Source: Listeria welshimeri serovar 6b str. SLCC5334 (GTDB lineage Bacteria; Bacillota; Bacilli; Lactobacillales; Listeriaceae). From it: a DNA stretch of 64,000 nt. A program made the position numbers and the translations under genes. The notes beneath the pieces were generated by a model, which saw only the letters and a list, made by a program, of their open reading frames with translations, searched no databases and was not told the DNA's origin. Every line of letters starts with the position of its first letter. The first letter of the stretch is position 1. Below, one piece after another: positions 8,609 to 16,750 of the stretch. The stretch is taken from assembly GCF_000060285.1 (NCBI RefSeq), contig NC_008555.1, forward strand, positions 682,001 through 746,000, in the 5' to 3' direction.

Positions 8609-10465
8609 ATGACTACAAATATGTTAGACCTGTTTATAGAAGAAGCGTCAGAACATTTACAGGCGCTAAATGATAATCTGTTACAGCTTGAGAAAGAGCC
8701 AACGAACGGACAGTTAGTAAGTGAGATTTTCCGTTCAGCACATACGTTTAAAGGAATGTCGGCAACAATGGGATTCCAGCAGGTGGCTGATTTAACGCAT
8801 GCAATGGAAAATGTACTAGATGAGGTTCGTAATAATCGATTGGCTGTAACAGAGCATTTGGTAGACATTATTTTTACATGTACATCTCATTTGGAAACAA
8901 TGGTTTCAGATATCCAGCACGGCGGACAAGGCGCTGCGGATATTACAAAAACCGTAGCCGACTTAGAAGCACTCCTACATCCAGAACAAGAAGCTGAATT
9001 AGTTGTAGAAAAAACTTACCGCATTCAGATTCAAATTGAAGAAGCAGCCATTTTGAAAGCAGTCCGGGCAGTGATGTGTTTAGAACGACTTGCAGAGATT
9101 GGAATTATTTCGGAAACGCTGCCAGATAGAGAAGCGATTGAGCTAGAAGAATTTGAGCACACTTTTGAAGTAGTTTTAGAGTCGGCCCAATCAAAAGAAG
9201 AAATCGAAGCAGTTATCCTAGCTATTTCTGAAATCGAAAAAGTGATAGTGACCGAAGAAGTGGAAGAAGTTCAAATCATTGAACCAATCAAAAAAGCCGC
9301 AAAACAAACAACCAAACGATTAGAAAATAAAACCATTCGTGTACAACTTGAAAAAATCGAAAAGCTAATGAACGTTTTTGAAGAAAGCGTCATTGAACGG
9401 GCGAGAATTGATGAAATCGCAGAAAAAACGAATAACAAAGAATTGATGGAACATCTAGGACGATTCAGTTCCATCTCCAAAGAAATTCAAAACGGCTTAC
9501 TCAATATGCGAATGGTTCCAGTGGATAGTGTTTTCAATCGCTTTCCAAAAATGGTACGCACGCTAGCCAAAGAATTAGGAAAGAAAATTGATTTAGTAAT
9601 TGAAGGTGCAGATACAGAAGTCGACAAAATCGTTATTGATGAAATTGGCGACCCACTTGTGCACTTAATCCGTAACTCGGTAGACCACGGTGCAGAAACT
9701 GTCGAAGTAAGACGTAAGAATGGTAAAAATGAAACGGCCACTATTAACTTGAAAGCCTTCCATAGTGGTAATAATGTTGTTATTGAGATTGCTGACGACG
9801 GTGCTGGGATTAATAAACGTAAAGTATTAGAAAAAGCAATTACAAAAAATGTGGTCACAAGAGCTGAATCAACGAAAATGACCGATGCAGAAATTTTTGA
9901 TTTACTATTTGATTCCGGTTTCAGTACTGCGGACCAAGTATCTGATCTTTCTGGACGAGGTGTTGGTTTAGATGTTGTTCGTAATACGATTCTTAAAATC
10001 GGCGGGAAAATCAGTGTAGAATCAAGTGAAAATGCGGGTTCGACCTTCCGAATTGAGATTCCATTGACATTATCCATCATCCAATCGATGCTCGTTGCAA
10101 CATCAGAACGTCGCTATGCAGTACCGCTTGCAAATGTAGCTGAGGCAATTACGATTAACCCAGCAGATATCCAACACGTTCACGGCAAAGATTTAATAAA
10201 TTACCGTGAAACGATTATCGAAGTACTTGATTTAGGTCAGTGCTTCCATGAAACGCCTTTAAAAGATACGGATGAACTACTTTTACTCGTTGTCAAAAAT
10301 GCCAAGCGAACTTTTGGACTAATTATTAAAGATATTATCGGTCAACGGGAAATTGTTTTAAAAACACTTGGTAGCTTTTTCAGCGAAAGTCAGATTGCCT
10401 TTTCTGGGGCAACGATATTGGGCGATGGCCGCGTTGTATTAATTTTAAATTTAGAAACATTTTAA
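8609..10465 (+). CDS. cheA: Chemotaxis histidine kinase CheA
   Basis: This cytoplasmic kinase is controlled by receptor arrays and phosphorylates CheY and CheV. I use ATG 8609 (618 residues, GGAG about 9 nt upstream); an ATG at 8594 in frame is less well placed. Domains are as follows: HPt (about 1-105, phospho-His45 in S-A-H-T-F-K-G); a short CheY-binding-like region (about 135-220); the dimerisation helices (about 240-300); the HATPase (about 310-470, with N-S-V-D-H-G near the N-box, D-D-G-A-G-I and G-R-G-V-G-L-D); and a CheW-like regulatory domain (about 480-618). It is followed by a FliN-like gene after 9 bp. Confidence 0.97.
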   Translation: MTTNMLDLFIEEASEHLQALNDNLLQLEKEPTNGQLVSEIFRSAHTFKGMSATMGFQQVADLTHAMENVLDEVRNNRLAVTEHLVDIIFTCTSHLETMVSDIQHGGQGAADITKTVADLEALLHPEQEAELVVEKTYRIQIQIEEAAILKAVRAVMCLERLAEIGIISETLPDREAIELEEFEHTFEVVLESAQSKEEIEAVILAISEIEKVIVTEEVEEVQIIEPIKKAAKQTTKRLENKTIRVQLEKIEKLMNVFEESVIERARIDEIAEKTNNKELMEHLGRFSSISKEIQNGLLNMRMVPVDSVFNRFPKMVRTLAKELGKKIDLVIEGADTEVDKIVIDEIGDPLVHLIRNSVDHGAETVEVRRKNGKNETATINLKAFHSGNNVVIEIADDGAGINKRKVLEKAITKNVVTRAESTKMTDAEIFDLLFDSGFSTADQVSDLSGRGVGLDVVRNTILKIGGKISVESSENAGSTFRIEIPLTLSIIQSMLVATSERRYAVPLANVAEAITINPADIQHVHGKDLINYRETIIEVLDLGQCFHETPLKDTDELLLLVVKNAKRTFGLIIKDIIGQREIVLKTLGSFFSESQIAFSGATILGDGRVVLILNLETF

Positions 10466-10474
10466 GGAGGGACC

Positions 10475-10777
10475 ATGATGGAACAAATATTTCAAGTAGA
10501 ACTTCCTGAATGGGAACCGAAAGAAACAACCCTAGAAGGACGCGAAAAAGGTTCTATTCGCCAAGTGGATAATATTGGCGTTAACTTAATCGTCCGTCTC
10601 GGAAAAAAAGAAATGCCAGTCGGGGATATCGCTGAATTAAGCATTGGCGATGTCCTTGAAGTGGAAAAAAAACCTGGACACAAAGTCGAAATCTTCCTTG
10701 ACGAAAAAAAAGTTGGTATCGGTGAAGCTATTTTGATGGACGAGAATTTTGGGATTGTTATTTCAGAAATCGACTAA
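10475..10777 (+). CDS. Small SpoA/FliN-like C-ring protein (100 aa)
   Basis: The last 70 residues form a SpoA (FliN C-terminal) domain: hydrophobic strands with V-N-L-I-V-R-L-G, a central G-D-V-L-E-V and a final G-I-G-E-A-I-L-M-D-E-N-F-G-I-V-I. FliN-type proteins build the cytoplasmic switch ring and dock the export ATPase complex. This protein is shorter than classical FliN (about 130 residues) and is one of three separate SpoA-type products besides FliM in this window (also 13960-14196 and the C-terminus of FliY). It has a strong AAGGAGGG site. Corresponds to lmo0693 from memory. Confidence 0.85.
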   Translation: MMEQIFQVELPEWEPKETTLEGREKGSIRQVDNIGVNLIVRLGKKEMPVGDIAELSIGDVLEVEKKPGHKVEIFLDEKKVGIGEAILMDENFGIVISEID

Positions 10778-10795
10778 AGAAAGAAGGCAAGCGAT

Positions 10796-11206
10796 TTGAA
10801 GCAAGAGGCTTATAACGCAGTGAAGATGAAAGTGGACCAAGAGAAAATGGCCATTTTAAAAGAATTACAATTATTACTGTCCAAACGGGGAAAAGTCACA
10901 GAAAAATTAGCGCACGAAAAAGAAGTCTATTACTCTAGAACAAAAAAAGAAAGACTCCAAGTGGCGGTATTAGCCGGAAGCATGCAACTAGATGCTTTTT
11001 CGCCTAGCCGAATTCAACAAATGGAGCGAGAAATCCACCAAATTAGCCAGTACATTAAGAGCAATGAACAAATCTTAGAACAGCTTGAGGAAAAAGGAAA
11101 ACAAGCGAAAAAAATGTACGATGACACACGAAAGAAATGGCAACAGCTTGAAAATAAAAGAGAAGAACAAACATTACGCGATTTAAAAATGGTGCTATTA
11201 AAGTAA
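10796..11206 (+). CDS. FliJ-like coiled-coil export protein
   Basis: The 136-residue, almost entirely helical product is rich in Lys, Glu and Gln with heptad-like spacing, fitting FliJ, the coiled-coil stalk of the flagellar export ATPase and a chaperone-escort factor. Primary sequence of FliJ is poorly conserved, so the call rests on coiled-coil character, length (about 140) and position directly before the fliK-flgD-flgE series, as in Bacillus. The start is TTG 10796 behind AAGAAGG. In many Firmicutes fliJ follows fliI; here fliI (30.7 kb) is followed by a different gene. Confidence 0.6.
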   Translation: MKQEAYNAVKMKVDQEKMAILKELQLLLSKRGKVTEKLAHEKEVYYSRTKKERLQVAVLAGSMQLDAFSPSRIQQMEREIHQISQYIKSNEQILEQLEEKGKQAKKMYDDTRKKWQQLENKREEQTLRDLKMVLLK

Positions 11207-11220
11207 AAGGGAGGAAAGTC

Positions 11221-12267
11221 ATGCTAATCCCAGATAATTTGCTACAACCACTTGTCGGAAAAAAACTGATCGAACCAAAAGAAACGTTAGCAGAAGAATT
11301 AGTTGAACTACCTTTTATTTCCCTTTTAATGGAAAATAGTCCTGCACCGCTGTTAAAGGAAGACTCGGAAAACTTAGCACAAGTTAGCCCGCCGTTAAAA
11401 GCAATCGCCCAACCACTCGTTTCAGCAAAACTACTTGAAGGTGAGCAGGAGACAAAACTACCGGATGCGCCACTTGAGCTGAAAGAAGTGAAAGAAACAC
11501 TTGCGGCAATCGCCAAACAAGCAATTGACCAACCCAAAATAGAAAGTGCCCCGCAAGTTGTACAGACTCCAGTAACAAATACACCGAAAGAAGCCACAAA
11601 AAATGCTACCAGAGAGCAACAACCGCCACCAGAACTTATCATGCCTACAAAAGAATCACCTAAACTAGCAGAAAACGTGGCAAAAAACCAACCAGTTCTA
11701 GCCAAACTACCTCAAGAAAAAGAAGTCGTGCAACTTTTCAAAGCGAGCATTAAAGAACCGGTAACAGCAAAAGAAGAAGTTGCCGTCAAAAAGTCCGCAG
11801 AATCCAGCAATATTTGGCATGATACGGCTAAACAGCTCACACCAACCGCAAAAACCGAAGTCCCAGTGACATTAAAACAACTCGATAAAAACATCACGGA
11901 CCAAATCGAACAGTTGCAAAAATTTCAAGTAAAGCAAAATAAAGCTTTTTTCGCGATTCAACCAGAATCACTTGGAAAAGTAGAAGTTTTGCTTAAAAAA
12001 ATGCCTGATAAAATATTTGTACATATCGAATATCAAGAACAAACAGCGAAACAAAAACTCGAACAAATGGCGCAAGATTTACATAATCGCTTTCGTGACC
12101 GAGGTGTGGAAGTAGCCGTAACAATGTCCGAAAAACAAGCGCCAAAAGAAAACGGCCAAGGATCAGAAGGACGACACCAAGGCGAATCTAAGAAAGAGAG
12201 AGAACGCGAAAATCCGCATCAAGAAAGAACCAAACAAGAAGCATTTGATTTAGAGGAGGAGACGTAA
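11221..12267 (+). CDS. fliK: Flagellar hook-length control protein FliK
   Basis: FliK is the secreted ruler that measures the hook and switches export specificity. The 348-residue product has a long disordered Pro/Lys/Glu/Ala-rich N-terminal part (about 40-220), as expected for a ruler. The conserved FliK C-terminal domain is at about 235-305: the typical L-x-P-E-x-L-G-x-V-E-V motif is seen as I-Q-P-E-S-L-G-K-V-E-V-L near 245. The tail is charged. It lies directly before flgD with only 1 nt between them (flgD starts at TTG 12269). Confidence 0.85.
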   Translation: MLIPDNLLQPLVGKKLIEPKETLAEELVELPFISLLMENSPAPLLKEDSENLAQVSPPLKAIAQPLVSAKLLEGEQETKLPDAPLELKEVKETLAAIAKQAIDQPKIESAPQVVQTPVTNTPKEATKNATREQQPPPELIMPTKESPKLAENVAKNQPVLAKLPQEKEVVQLFKASIKEPVTAKEEVAVKKSAESSNIWHDTAKQLTPTAKTEVPVTLKQLDKNITDQIEQLQKFQVKQNKAFFAIQPESLGKVEVLLKKMPDKIFVHIEYQEQTAKQKLEQMAQDLHNRFRDRGVEVAVTMSEKQAPKENGQGSEGRHQGESKKERERENPHQERTKQEAFDLEEET

Positions 12268-12268
12268 T

Positions 12269-12691
12269 TTGGACGGAATTAGTAGTTTATCTGGAGCAAG
12301 TCAGGATACAAATAATGCAGTGACATCTAGCGTATCAAAAACACTTGGGAAAGATGATTTCATGAAACTCTTTTTAACAAGCTTACAATATCAAGATCCC
12401 TCAAGCCCACTTGATACGAATGAAATGATGTCACAAATGGCGCAACTTTCCTTAATGGAGCAAGTTGCCAATATGACAACTGCCGTAGATAAACTTTCTG
12501 AACAAGCACAAAACTCAGCCTTGCAATCAGCGGTTAATTTCATCGGTAAAGATATAAAAGGTGTGTCACTAAACGGCGAAGTAATCAGCGGAAAAGTCGA
12601 AAGCGTTCAACAAACGACAAACGGTGTCATGCTGAAATTAAAAGATAATGATAGCCTTGTGCCAATGACTTATGTAACTGAAATTAATTAA
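12269..12691 (+). CDS. flgD: Hook-assembly scaffold FlgD
   Basis: FlgD caps the growing hook so that FlgE can polymerise, and is removed afterwards. The 140-residue product is short for the family and contains the conserved N-terminal block: L-G-K-D-D-F-M-K-L-F-L-T-S-L-Q-Y-Q-D-P near 28-45, then M-A-Q-L-S-L-M-E-Q. The usual C-terminal FLG/Ig-like hook-capping part is reduced to about 60 residues. The start is TTG 12269 behind GAGGAGG. It is followed by the hook gene flgE after 19 bp. Confidence 0.92.
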   Translation: MDGISSLSGASQDTNNAVTSSVSKTLGKDDFMKLFLTSLQYQDPSSPLDTNEMMSQMAQLSLMEQVANMTTAVDKLSEQAQNSALQSAVNFIGKDIKGVSLNGEVISGKVESVQQTTNGVMLKLKDNDSLVPMTYVTEIN

Positions 12692-12710
12692 AAATTTGGG
12701 AGTGTGAATT

Positions 12711-13946
12711 ATGAATCAAACTATGTATACAGCTATTTCTGGGATGAATGCGTTCCAACAAGCATTATCGGTGACATCAAATAATATTGCCAATGCCAAC
12801 ACGACAGGTTATAAAAAACAAAGCGTCGTTTTCAATGATTTACTTTACCAAAACACTATGGGATCTGTTGCAGGTGGACTTTATGCTGGGACAAACCCAA
12901 TGAGCTTCGGTTCCGGTTCAAAAATTGGTGCGATTTTAACAGATTATACAGCGGGTTCTCCGACATCCACTGGTAGAAATAAGGATGCAGCACTACAAGG
13001 TCGCGGCTTTTTCATTGCTGGCGATAATGCTGGTGGCAATATCGTTTACACACGTGATGGTAGTTTTGCAGTGTCTGACAACAATTACTTAACAACCCAA
13101 CAAGGGAAATACGTAATGGGCTACGCAACGGACAAAAATGGCAACGTTTTAAACGGCAATTTACAACCAATTCAAATCCCGCTAAATAGCGCGATTCCCG
13201 GTGAAGCAACAAAAAATGGTAGCTTAAGCGGTAATATTCCACTTGATTGGGGCGAAAAAGATACGATTTCTTCCGAGCTTTCTGTATATGATAATGCAGG
13301 TGGGAAGCATAAACTTCAAGTCAATATGAAAGCTGCTACACCAGACGCAAGCGGCAATGTTTCGTACGAATATGAAATCCAAATGGACGGAAAAGCTTTA
13401 ACTCCTCCAGTGACAGGAACACTTAACTACAATGCGCAAGGCGAATTAACAAACCCTGACGCACTTAAAAATATTCAAATTAATTCCACAGTAAATGGCA
13501 AACAAGTCAATATGGGCTTAAACCTAAGTGGCTTAACAAACTATGGGACAAACCAAGTATTCTCTCCAACTTCCGATGGAAAAGGTGCTGCAACAGTAAA
13601 AGATTATGCAGTAACAGATTCAGGTTATATTGCAGTAAGTTACTCAGATGGTACAGTTATTCCCGTTGCTCAACTTGCAGTTGCTACTTTCTCCAATGAA
13701 GACGGCTTAGTTAAAATGGGGAACGGCGAATATGTTCCAGGTTTATCTTCCGGAGATGCAGTATACGGCGTTGCTGGTCAAAATGGTGCTGGCGGAATTA
13801 GCGGTTCTTCATTAGAAGGTTCCAACGTAGATTTATCTCGCGAATTCGTTAATCTAATGACATATCAAAGTGGTTTCCAAGGGAATACAAAAGTTATTCG
13901 TGTTGCGGATGACGTGATGAAACAAATTGTGAACTTGATTCAGTAG
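12711..13946 (+). CDS. flgE: Flagellar hook protein FlgE
   Basis: This is the structural protein of the flexible hook, 411 residues. The N-terminal rod/hook domain has S-N-N-I-A-N-A-N-T-T-G-Y-K near 24-36. The central beta-rich domains (about 90-330) include a D-x-x-G-x-x-H type segment. The C-terminal helix contains S-N-V-D-L-S-R-E-F-V-N-L-M-T-Y-Q, the family signature. The ATG at 12711 is behind GGGAGTG. It sits between flgD and a short FliN-like gene. Confidence 0.96.
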   Translation: MNQTMYTAISGMNAFQQALSVTSNNIANANTTGYKKQSVVFNDLLYQNTMGSVAGGLYAGTNPMSFGSGSKIGAILTDYTAGSPTSTGRNKDAALQGRGFFIAGDNAGGNIVYTRDGSFAVSDNNYLTTQQGKYVMGYATDKNGNVLNGNLQPIQIPLNSAIPGEATKNGSLSGNIPLDWGEKDTISSELSVYDNAGGKHKLQVNMKAATPDASGNVSYEYEIQMDGKALTPPVTGTLNYNAQGELTNPDALKNIQINSTVNGKQVNMGLNLSGLTNYGTNQVFSPTSDGKGAATVKDYAVTDSGYIAVSYSDGTVIPVAQLAVATFSNEDGLVKMGNGEYVPGLSSGDAVYGVAGQNGAGGISGSSLEGSNVDLSREFVNLMTYQSGFQGNTKVIRVADDVMKQIVNLIQ

Positions 13947-13959
13947 GGAGTTTAGCTAA

Positions 13960-14196
13960 ATGAAAATTAATCATAATATTCCACTCAGAATCGACTTCGA
14001 GCTAGGGCGCACAAAACAGCCAGTTGGTAGTTTGTTAGATGTAAAAAAGGGAACCGTTTTTCGGTTAGAAGATTCCACAGCTAATGTGGTTAAAATTACT
14101 ATTTCTGGCAAATGTATCGGTTACGGCGAAATTTTGACTAAAGATGGCAAAATGTTTGTCAAAATAACCAAATTAGGAGAGGGAAGTTCTTCATGA
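13960..14196 (+). CDS. Very short SpoA/FliN-like protein (78 aa)
   Basis: The whole protein is close to a bare SpoA domain: strands around residues 8-15, a central K-G-T-V-F-R-L segment, and G-E-I-L-T-K-D-G-K-M-F-V-K-I at the end. SpoA domains form intertwined dimers in the switch ring of flagella and in type III export systems. It directly precedes fliM (20-bp gap). Together with the gene at 10475 it gives two stand-alone SpoA proteins in one flagellar locus. Corresponds to lmo0698 from memory. The TGA at 14194-14196 overlaps the trailing ATGAGA, but fliM starts at 14217. Confidence 0.8.
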   Translation: MKINHNIPLRIDFELGRTKQPVGSLLDVKKGTVFRLEDSTANVVKITISGKCIGYGEILTKDGKMFVKITKLGEGSSS

Positions 14197-14216
14197 GAGC
14201 TAGGGAGTGACAAAAA

Positions 14217-15209
14217 ATGAGCGATAAATTAAGTCAAGAACAAATTGACGCCCTGCTTTCCCAAATGAGTGAAGGTAAGGTAGTCGATGAAAGTACGGAA
14301 ATTGGCGACTTTGGGCGCTTTCATCCCTATGATTTTCATAAACCAGAGAAATTTGGTGCTGAACACCTCGAAAGCTTAAAGACAATTGCCTCCGCATTTA
14401 CGAAAAAAAGTATGGAGTTTATTTCTCAGCGAATTCGGATTCCAATTCATACCGAAGCAACTCTTGCGGATCAAGTTTCCTTTGCGAGCGGCTATATCGA
14501 AACAATGCCGAACGATAGTTACATTTTCTGCATTATTGATCTCGGTAATCCGGAACTTGGTCAAATTATTATTGAACTTGATTTAGCCTATATCATTTAT
14601 ATTCACGAATGTTTATCAGGTGGAAATCCAAAACGAAAATTAAGCGAGCGCAGACTTTTATCTGTTTTTGAAGAGCTGACGTTGAAATCTAATTTAGAAA
14701 AATTTTGCGAAGCGCTTAGGGATAGTTTTAAATCGGTGCATCCAATCTCACCAGAAATCGTTAATATCGAAACCAATCCAGCACTGCTTCGAGTAACGTC
14801 ACCAAATGACATGATGGCGCTTGTCAGTGTGGATATTAAATCGGAATTTTGGATTAGCACAATGCGCATCGGCGTCCCATTTTTCTCAGTAGAAGAGATT
14901 ATGAATAAACTTGAGAATGTCGTAGAGTACACATTTGATAAACGACGGAATTTTGATGCGGAAGTGGAGCAAGAATTACATCAAGTTGAGAAAGAAGCGC
15001 GCATTCGTGTGGGTGAAATTAAAACAACATGGAAAGAACTTAACATGCTAGAAGTTGGAGATGTACTTCTAACAGAAACCCATATACGCGATACGCTCAA
15101 AGGCTATGTCACCGAGAAATGGAAATTTGAATGTTATATGGGAAAAAGTGGTAACCAAAAAGCCGTTAAATTTATGCGTCATACCGGGCGAACAGAGCAG
15201 GAGAGGTAG
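14217..15209 (+). CDS. fliM: Flagellar motor switch protein FliM
   Basis: FliM links FliG to the lower C-ring and binds CheY-P. The 330-residue product begins with the CheY-docking peptide L-S-Q-E-Q-I-D-A-L-L-S-Q-M (residues 5-17). A middle CheC-like domain (about 45-235) contains the usual L-S-x-R-R-L family segment, and the SpoA domain is at about 255-325. It overlaps nothing upstream and is followed by fliY after 2 bp, the typical fliM-fliY pair of Firmicutes. Confidence 0.95.
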   Translation: MSDKLSQEQIDALLSQMSEGKVVDESTEIGDFGRFHPYDFHKPEKFGAEHLESLKTIASAFTKKSMEFISQRIRIPIHTEATLADQVSFASGYIETMPNDSYIFCIIDLGNPELGQIIIELDLAYIIYIHECLSGGNPKRKLSERRLLSVFEELTLKSNLEKFCEALRDSFKSVHPISPEIVNIETNPALLRVTSPNDMMALVSVDIKSEFWISTMRIGVPFFSVEEIMNKLENVVEYTFDKRRNFDAEVEQELHQVEKEARIRVGEIKTTWKELNMLEVGDVLLTETHIRDTLKGYVTEKWKFECYMGKSGNQKAVKFMRHTGRTEQER

Positions 15210-15211
15210 AA

Positions 15212-16750
15212 GTGGAGCAATTACTAAAGGAAAATATCACGCAAATGGAGCTAGATGTGATAGGAGAAATCGCCAATATTTCGTTTGGCTCAGCTTCTAC
15301 GGTCTTATCTGATTTACTACACCAACAAGTCACTATTTCTACACCAAAAGTAGAGATTGTTGATTTATATAATACGAAAGATATTGATATTCCACATGTC
15401 GTGCTAGAAGTGAATTTTCATAAAGGGATCGAAATGCGGAATTTATTTGTTCTGCAATCAGAAGTGGCTGCAGCTATTGCGGATTTAATGATGATGGGTG
15501 ATGGGAACATTGATCCAAACGAAGAACTTTCGGAACTTCATCTCAGCGCCGTGCAAGAAGCCATGAATCAAATGATGGGGCATTCCGCAACAGCGATGAG
15601 CGATATGTTTGGCGAAATGATTGATATTACTACCCCAGACATTCAAGTGATCGCGTTAAAAGAACAATTAGAAGACACAGATGATCAAACCATGATAAAA
15701 GTTGGCTTTGATTTAATTATCGGTGACTTAATCACATCAAGTTTAATGCAACTTATTCCCGTCGACAAAGGTCGCGAACTTGCAAAAAGGTTACTTGGCG
15801 ATGAAGTCATAGACCCAGAACCTGTCAAAGAAGAAATTAGCTTAACTGCCGAAGAATTAGATGTTTTTTTAGAAGTATGTAATATCGGTATTGGCTCAGC
15901 TTCTACAGTTTTATCTAAACTACTTAATCGTAAAGTTTCCTTACAAATTCCAACTGCGCGTGTGATTGATAGTAAAGAATTCGAATTTAATGAACGCCCT
16001 TGTTTAGTAACAAGTGTGGAATTTGTCGAAGGACTTCGCTCAAGCAATACATTTATCATTAGCAAAAATGCCGCTTTAATTATGGCGGATTTAATGATGA
16101 TGGGAGACGGAATCGTTCAAGAAGATGCGGAATTGACAGAGCTTGAAGTTAGTGCAGTGCAAGAATTGATGAACCAGATGATGGGCTTCTCGGCGACAGC
16201 AATGTCAGAAATGCTCGGAACAAAAATAGATATTAGCCCACCGACAATGGAATTCTGCAATTTTGGCGATACAATGATTCAAAAAAATATCGAAGAAGGC
16301 AAAACGGTGGAAGTCATCTTCCCGCTTGAAGTAGAAGGGTTACTAAAAACACCAATGTACCAAATTTTTAACCCGGCTGCCGCTAAAGAAATGGCGCAAT
16401 TAATGCTCGCAATTCAGGCAAAAGAAGTTGCAGAGAAAGAAGAAGCAACAACATTAACAGCTGCTGTCGAGCCAGAAAAACCAGTGGAACCAGTCGTCGA
16501 AGAAAAAGAAACACTATCCGAAATGGAACAAATTTTGGAAGATATTCCGGTAACACTTGAGGTTGTATTCGGTACAGCCAAAGTAAAACTCGAAAAATTT
16601 ATTTCTTGGTGTGAAAAAGATGTGGTAATTCTGAAAGAAAGCATGAATGAGCCGCTTGTCTTAGCGCTAAATGGTGTGACAATTGGTAAAGGAATTTTAG
16701 TTCGCGTGGATGATCATTTTGGCATACAAATGACGGAGTTAGTAAGGTGA
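15212..16750 (+). CDS. fliY: Switch protein / CheY-P phosphatase FliY with duplicated CheC region
   Basis: FliY is both a C-ring component (C-terminal SpoA domain, about 435-510) and a CheY-P phosphatase (CheC-like domain). At 512 residues it is much longer than Bacillus FliY (about 378). I find four exact D/S-x3-E-x2-N-x22-P phosphatase motifs: Asp15-Glu19-Asn22-Pro45, Ser112-Glu116-Asn119-Pro142, Asp217-Glu221-Asn224-Pro247 and Ser314-Glu318-Asn321-Pro344. A normal CheC unit has two, so the CheC unit appears tandemly duplicated, with a linker near 200-212. A Glu/Pro/Val-rich linker (about 395-430) precedes SpoA. The start is GTG 15212; the end overlaps the next gene by 4 bp. Confidence 0.93.
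   Translation: MEQLLKENITQMELDVIGEIANISFGSASTVLSDLLHQQVTISTPKVEIVDLYNTKDIDIPHVVLEVNFHKGIEMRNLFVLQSEVAAAIADLMMMGDGNIDPNEELSELHLSAVQEAMNQMMGHSATAMSDMFGEMIDITTPDIQVIALKEQLEDTDDQTMIKVGFDLIIGDLITSSLMQLIPVDKGRELAKRLLGDEVIDPEPVKEEISLTAEELDVFLEVCNIGIGSASTVLSKLLNRKVSLQIPTARVIDSKEFEFNERPCLVTSVEFVEGLRSSNTFIISKNAALIMADLMMMGDGIVQEDAELTELEVSAVQELMNQMMGFSATAMSEMLGTKIDISPPTMEFCNFGDTMIQKNIEEGKTVEVIFPLEVEGLLKTPMYQIFNPAAAKEMAQLMLAIQAKEVAEKEEATTLTAAVEPEKPVEPVVEEKETLSEMEQILEDIPVTLEVVFGTAKVKLEKFISWCEKDVVILKESMNEPLVLALNGVTIGKGILVRVDDHFGIQMTELVR

Noticed and set aside
9487-10080. 197-codon open frame on the minus strand inside cheA
   Set aside because: Complete antisense shadow of a strongly supported gene; Ser/Leu-rich, no ribosome binding site, no recognisable domain.
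11055-11705. 216-codon minus-strand frame opposite fliJ-like and fliK genes
   Set aside because: Ser/Gly/Phe-rich composition arises from the Lys/Glu/Pro-rich coding strand; no start signal.
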